This document shows positions 5,884 to 8,442 of a DNA stretch of 8,442 nt, in pieces. Source of the stretch: Halolactibacillus sp051746745 (lineage in GTDB: Bacteria > Bacillota > Bacilli > Bacillales > Amphibacillaceae). The stretch's first letter is position 1, and each line of letters starts with the position of its first letter. A program made the translations under genes and the position numbers. The notes under the pieces are model-generated. The model did not search any database, was not told the DNA's origin, and saw only the letters and a list, made by a program, of their open reading frames with translations. The stretch lies in assembly GCA_051746745.1 (NCBI GenBank), contig JBNJFJ010000085.1, positions 1-8,442 of the forward strand, written 5' to 3'.

Positions 5884-6031
5884 AGTTTCACCTCATTATT
5901 TCCTTTTACCTTACTATATGCATGCGCCAAGAGAAACGTCCCACTTCTGGTTGACGAGGATTAATGAACAATCTTAAGAGGCACAGCCTGTATCCTGAAT
6001 AGATAAAAACGGGGAAATGAAGGAGGAAATG

Positions 6032-6074
6032 AAAAAGGTTATTTCCCGGGCAAGCGCAGGAAATAACCTTTTTT
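6032..6074 (-). terminator. Rho-independent terminator downstream of the sbcC/DUF2584 genes
   Basis: AAAAAGGTTATTTCC (6032-6046) pairs perfectly with GGAAATAACCTTTTT (6059-6073) around a 12-nt loop. It lies 23 bp after the DUF2584-like stop on the minus strand, with a U-run there; it also has a T-run on the plus strand, so it could work in both directions. The rest of 5884-6096 contains no gene I can support. Confidence 0.8.
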
Positions 6075-6096
6075 GACATAACACGTTGTTAATGGC

Positions 6097-6345
6097 TTAA
6101 TTTACACTATAAAGCGACACAAGTTGATAAAGGATCTCGGTTTTATTTTCCGTAAAGGTTAATGATTTAATTTCCCCAAAACCGATTTGGTCAGAAGTTT
6201 GGTGTCGTCTAATTTCAATCCGTTCATGCAGTGGATATAAACGATACCCTTCAAGTGTTAACGTAAAGTGATTGTCTTCTTCTTCAAGTCGACGCTCTTT
6301 TCCTTCCGTTACTAATGTCCATTCTAATGATAATGGCATACTCAT
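6097..6345 (-). CDS. Conserved small protein, resembles DUF2584
   Basis: This 82-residue soluble protein begins MSMPLSLEWTLVTEGKE. It has a conserved-looking core, FTLTLEGYRLYPLHERIEI (27-45), and a C-terminal ILYQLVSLYSVN (71-82). The pattern suggests a small beta-barrel-like domain. From memory it matches short Bacillaceae proteins filed as DUF2584 (function unknown); the start MxMPxxL, the EGYRxYP core and the YQLxSLxSxN end are the shared features. The start is the ATG at 6345, with GAGGG 6 nt upstream; the Met two codons later is less well placed. It begins 30 bp after the sbcC stop and is followed by a strong terminator, so it is probably the last gene of the sbcC transcript. Whether that reflects a role in DNA-end repair is unknown. 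Confidence 0.82.
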   Translation of the reverse strand: MSMPLSLEWTLVTEGKERRLEEEDNHFTLTLEGYRLYPLHERIEIRRHQTSDQIGFGEIKSLTFTENKTEILYQLVSLYSVN

Positions 6346-6375
6346 GTAAATCCCTCATTTCTATTCAATCGATAG

Positions 6376-8442
6376 TTAAAAGCTAAAGGCCGCATCAGAC
6401 CCATTGGGCGATGTGGTTATTTCTAGTTTAGCATAAATTTCTTCTTTTAGTTGCGGGACGTGCGATATTATTCCTAAAATGCGGTTTTTCTGACTCAAAC
6501 CTTTTAATGTATTGATGGCTTGTTCTAATGAAATATCGTCTAGTGTACCAAACCCTTCATCGATAAATAACGTATCCAGCTGAATCCCGCCACTATAGGC
6601 TTGTACAACATCGGCCATACCGAGCGCTAAACTGAGCGAAGCTTTAAACCCTTCCCCGCCTGATAACGTTTTTACTGATCGTACTTTTGACGTATGATGA
6701 TCAATCACTTCTAAGTCTAAGCCACTTTGGGCCCCGCGTTTGGCGATTTCGTGACTACGTCTTAGTTGATAGCGATAATCGGTTAATTCGACTAACCGCT
6801 GGTTTGCTTTAACGAGAATATCATCTAAAAAGCTCGATAAGACAAATCGCTCAAACGATAACTTCAGATGGTTATCCCCGCGACTTAAGTCTGCGATCTT
6901 TTTGATTGTCTGATACTGTTGTTCGGCCCTTTTAATCGTGTCTAACTGTTTGTTTACTTTCTTTTCGACATGCATCATTAAATCAAGTGATTCTTCCAGT
7001 CGCGTCGTTTCTTTTACGAGCGTGTTATAACGCTCATCAAGTGCTGAAAGTTCCGCTTTAAGCGGAGCGATCTCTGGTTTTTCTTGATCAGCGATGCGAT
7101 CTGTCAAGGTGTTAAGGTGGACCGCTAACGTTTGTCTGGCCTCGTCAAAGGTTTGGATCTCGCGTTTTAATTTTTCCCTCACATCACTTGGTTGACGCGC
7201 CGTTAAAAAAGCGGCTTCACTGTCAAAGGCTGAGTCAATTAACTGTTGTTGAAACGCTGTCTGTCGTTCGGTTTCTTTGTCACGTAGTTCCGTTAAATAA
7301 CGGTCAAGACTACTTAGCTGTGTGTCTAACGTCTGTTTATCAGTTTCAAGCTTACGTCTTTTCTTATCGGCATGTTCATATTCAGTTTCGAATGTTTTGA
7401 GCTTTATTTGTTTGTCTTTAAACTGAGCGTCAAATTGGCTAAATGTCAGCTTGTCTATCGGTAAGCGTTGTTTTAATAGCTCACATTCGGTTTCCACCTT
7501 CTGAAAGGCTGCTTTTTCTGTTGTGATTGTCTCCTTCAGTTCGTTTATTTCCTTGTCTAAGTGATGCTGTTGTTTTGTTTCTTTTTCAACTGTCATTGCT
7601 AGTTCCGTTAGATGACGCTTTTTTTCTTCGTAGCGTTTGACTTCTTGTTTTACGGCCGTTAGCTGAGCGTCACGTTCCTGAATCCACGCTTTTAATGTTG
7701 ACACCTCAGGCGTAGACGTATGATCTTCTGATATATCTTTTAGTAAAGCGTCGACTTTTTCCCGTTGGTACGCGCCCTTTAATTTTAGCTCCGCTACATC
7801 CGCTTGTTTTTGTCTTAGTGCTTGTTCTTTTTGTTCACGGTCAGTCTTTACCGCTTCTAATACCGCATCAGACACAAGCGCTACTTGTGTGTGTTCTGTG
7901 CCTGGATGATTGGTCGAACCACAGACAGGACAAGGTTCTCCGCTGGATAACGCTTCTTTAAGCCGGTAAGCGTAACCATCGCGCCAGCGCTTGTCGGTTT
8001 CTGTTTCTTGTTGCTTTGCTGTCTCAACAGCTATTTCAAAAGATTTAAGCTCGGCTTGTTCGTCCTTATAGGTTTTTCTTAATGTCATGAGCGTTTGAGC
8101 CGCTGTTTTTGCCTCTGTTAATTTTTTAAGTGCCGCCGCTTGTTTTTCTTGTTCACTCACAGCTTTTAAGTAGCTCGCTTCTGTTTCATGGCGCGCGTTT
8201 AGAGTCGCTTCCTTTTCTTTTATCGCAGTAGCTAAGGCGGATAAGCTTGCCTCTTTCTCTTCATACGTTGCTGTCAGTTTACGTAAGTGATTGTCTTGTT
8301 CTTTTAAGCTTGCTGTCTTTTTTTCATAGGTTTGCCAATCTTCTAATTGTTGTTCGGCTTGTTTTAATTCGTCCTTTACCGAAGCAAATCGATCGACTTG
8401 TTTGTGTAAGCGATCAAACTCGGCTTGTTGTTCATGAAAGGC
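6376..8442 (-). CDS. sbcC: Exonuclease subunit SbcC, C-terminal part (N-terminus beyond window edge)
   Basis: The frame is open from the right edge to the stop at 6376, giving 688 visible residues. SbcC of Bacillales is about 1,000-1,100 aa, so the Walker A N-terminal head is missing. An internal GTG at 8160 is not the real start, because the same coiled-coil frame continues upstream without a stop. The zinc hook CPVC (visible residues 171-174; bases 7921-7932) is flanked by long Gln/Glu/Lys-rich coiled coils. The C-terminal ABC head has the signature LSGGEGFKASLSL (593-605), Walker B LDTLFIDEGFGTLD (622-635) with Asp628/Glu629, and the switch histidine in GIISHVPQ (His661). Family role: with SbcD nuclease it forms the Mre11/Rad50-type complex that opens hairpins and processes double-strand ends. 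The sbcD gene should lie just beyond the right edge. The DUF2584-like gene follows 30 bp downstream. Confidence 0.96.
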   Translation of the reverse strand, partial: AFHEQQAEFDRLHKQVDRFASVKDELKQAEQQLEDWQTYEKKTASLKEQDNHLRKLTATYEEKEASLSALATAIKEKEATLNARHETEASYLKAVSEQEKQAAALKKLTEAKTAAQTLMTLRKTYKDEQAELKSFEIAVETAKQQETETDKRWRDGYAYRLKEALSSGEPCPVCGSTNHPGTEHTQVALVSDAVLEAVKTDREQKEQALRQKQADVAELKLKGAYQREKVDALLKDISEDHTSTPEVSTLKAWIQERDAQLTAVKQEVKRYEEKKRHLTELAMTVEKETKQQHHLDKEINELKETITTEKAAFQKVETECELLKQRLPIDKLTFSQFDAQFKDKQIKLKTFETEYEHADKKRRKLETDKQTLDTQLSSLDRYLTELRDKETERQTAFQQQLIDSAFDSEAAFLTARQPSDVREKLKREIQTFDEARQTLAVHLNTLTDRIADQEKPEIAPLKAELSALDERYNTLVKETTRLEESLDLMMHVEKKVNKQLDTIKRAEQQYQTIKKIADLSRGDNHLKLSFERFVLSSFLDDILVKANQRLVELTDYRYQLRRSHEIAKRGAQSGLDLEVIDHHTSKVRSVKTLSGGEGFKASLSLALGMADVVQAYSGGIQLDTLFIDEGFGTLDDISLEQAINTLKGLSQKNRILGIISHVPQLKEEIYAKLEITTSPNGSDAAFSF

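Noticed and set aside
6079..6091. TAACA-CGT-TGTTA palindrome just after the DUF2584-like stop
   Set aside because: The arms are only 5 bp, at the 3' end of a gene beside a strong terminator. It is probably chance.
8158..8160. GTG at 8160 as the start of SbcC
   Set aside because: The frame stays open to the window edge with continuous coiled-coil sequence, and the essential N-terminal ATPase half would be missing. It is an internal codon.

Overview
The window looks like ordinary chromosome from a moderately AT-rich Firmicute, most likely a Bacillaceae-type Bacillales. The evidence is strong AGGAGG-like ribosome binding sites, SbcC, an MsrA-MsrB fusion, a VrrA/YqfQ-like protein, a 7Fe-type small ferredoxin, and small proteins resembling families I associate with Bacillales (DUF2584, DUF6501). 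There is no sign of phage, insertion sequences, CRISPR, rRNA or tRNA. All genes run on the minus strand except one, acylphosphatase. Both edges cut genes: a U32 protein loses its C-terminus at the left edge, and SbcC loses its N-terminus at the right edge.

Layout, left to right. Positions 1-1899 hold two adjacent U32 'peptidase' family genes read leftwards. The order is a short one (307 aa, YrrN/TrhP1-like, without the iron-sulfur cysteines), then a longer one (YrrO/TrhP2-like, with the four cysteines). In the family these proteins make 5-hydroxyuridine at the wobble position of tRNA from prephenate, without molecular oxygen. Positions 1900-2119 are a divergent control region. It contains a perfect TATAAT -10 box with a poor -35, and a perfect TGTGA-N6-TCACA palindrome centred about 41 bp upstream of the expected start. 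That is the arrangement of a class II CRP/FNR-activated promoter, and it is the most interesting signal in the window. Positions 2120-2401 encode acylphosphatase on the plus strand, and a bidirectional terminator separates it from the next gene.

Positions 2511-4212 hold leftward genes for ferredoxin, a histidine-phosphatase-family enzyme, a 69-aa conserved small protein and a GNAT acetyltransferase. The ferredoxin and phosphatase are 34 bp apart and look co-transcribed. Positions 4293-5362 are a self-contained msrAB unit, with its own promoter and a strong GC-rich terminator, for repair of oxidised methionine. Positions 5389-5883 encode a VrrA/YqfQ-like protein with a Tyr/Pro-rich N-terminus. 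Positions 5884-6096 hold a strong hairpin and no convincing gene. Positions 6097-8442 hold a small DUF2584-like protein and the C-terminal two thirds of SbcC, the DNA-repair exonuclease ATPase. The sbcD gene would be expected just beyond the right edge.

Overall this is housekeeping and stress content: tRNA modification, redox, methionine repair and DNA-end processing. I see no undescribed multi-gene system. The best new hypothesis is anaerobic (FNR/CRP-type) control of the oxygen-independent tRNA hydroxylation operon.
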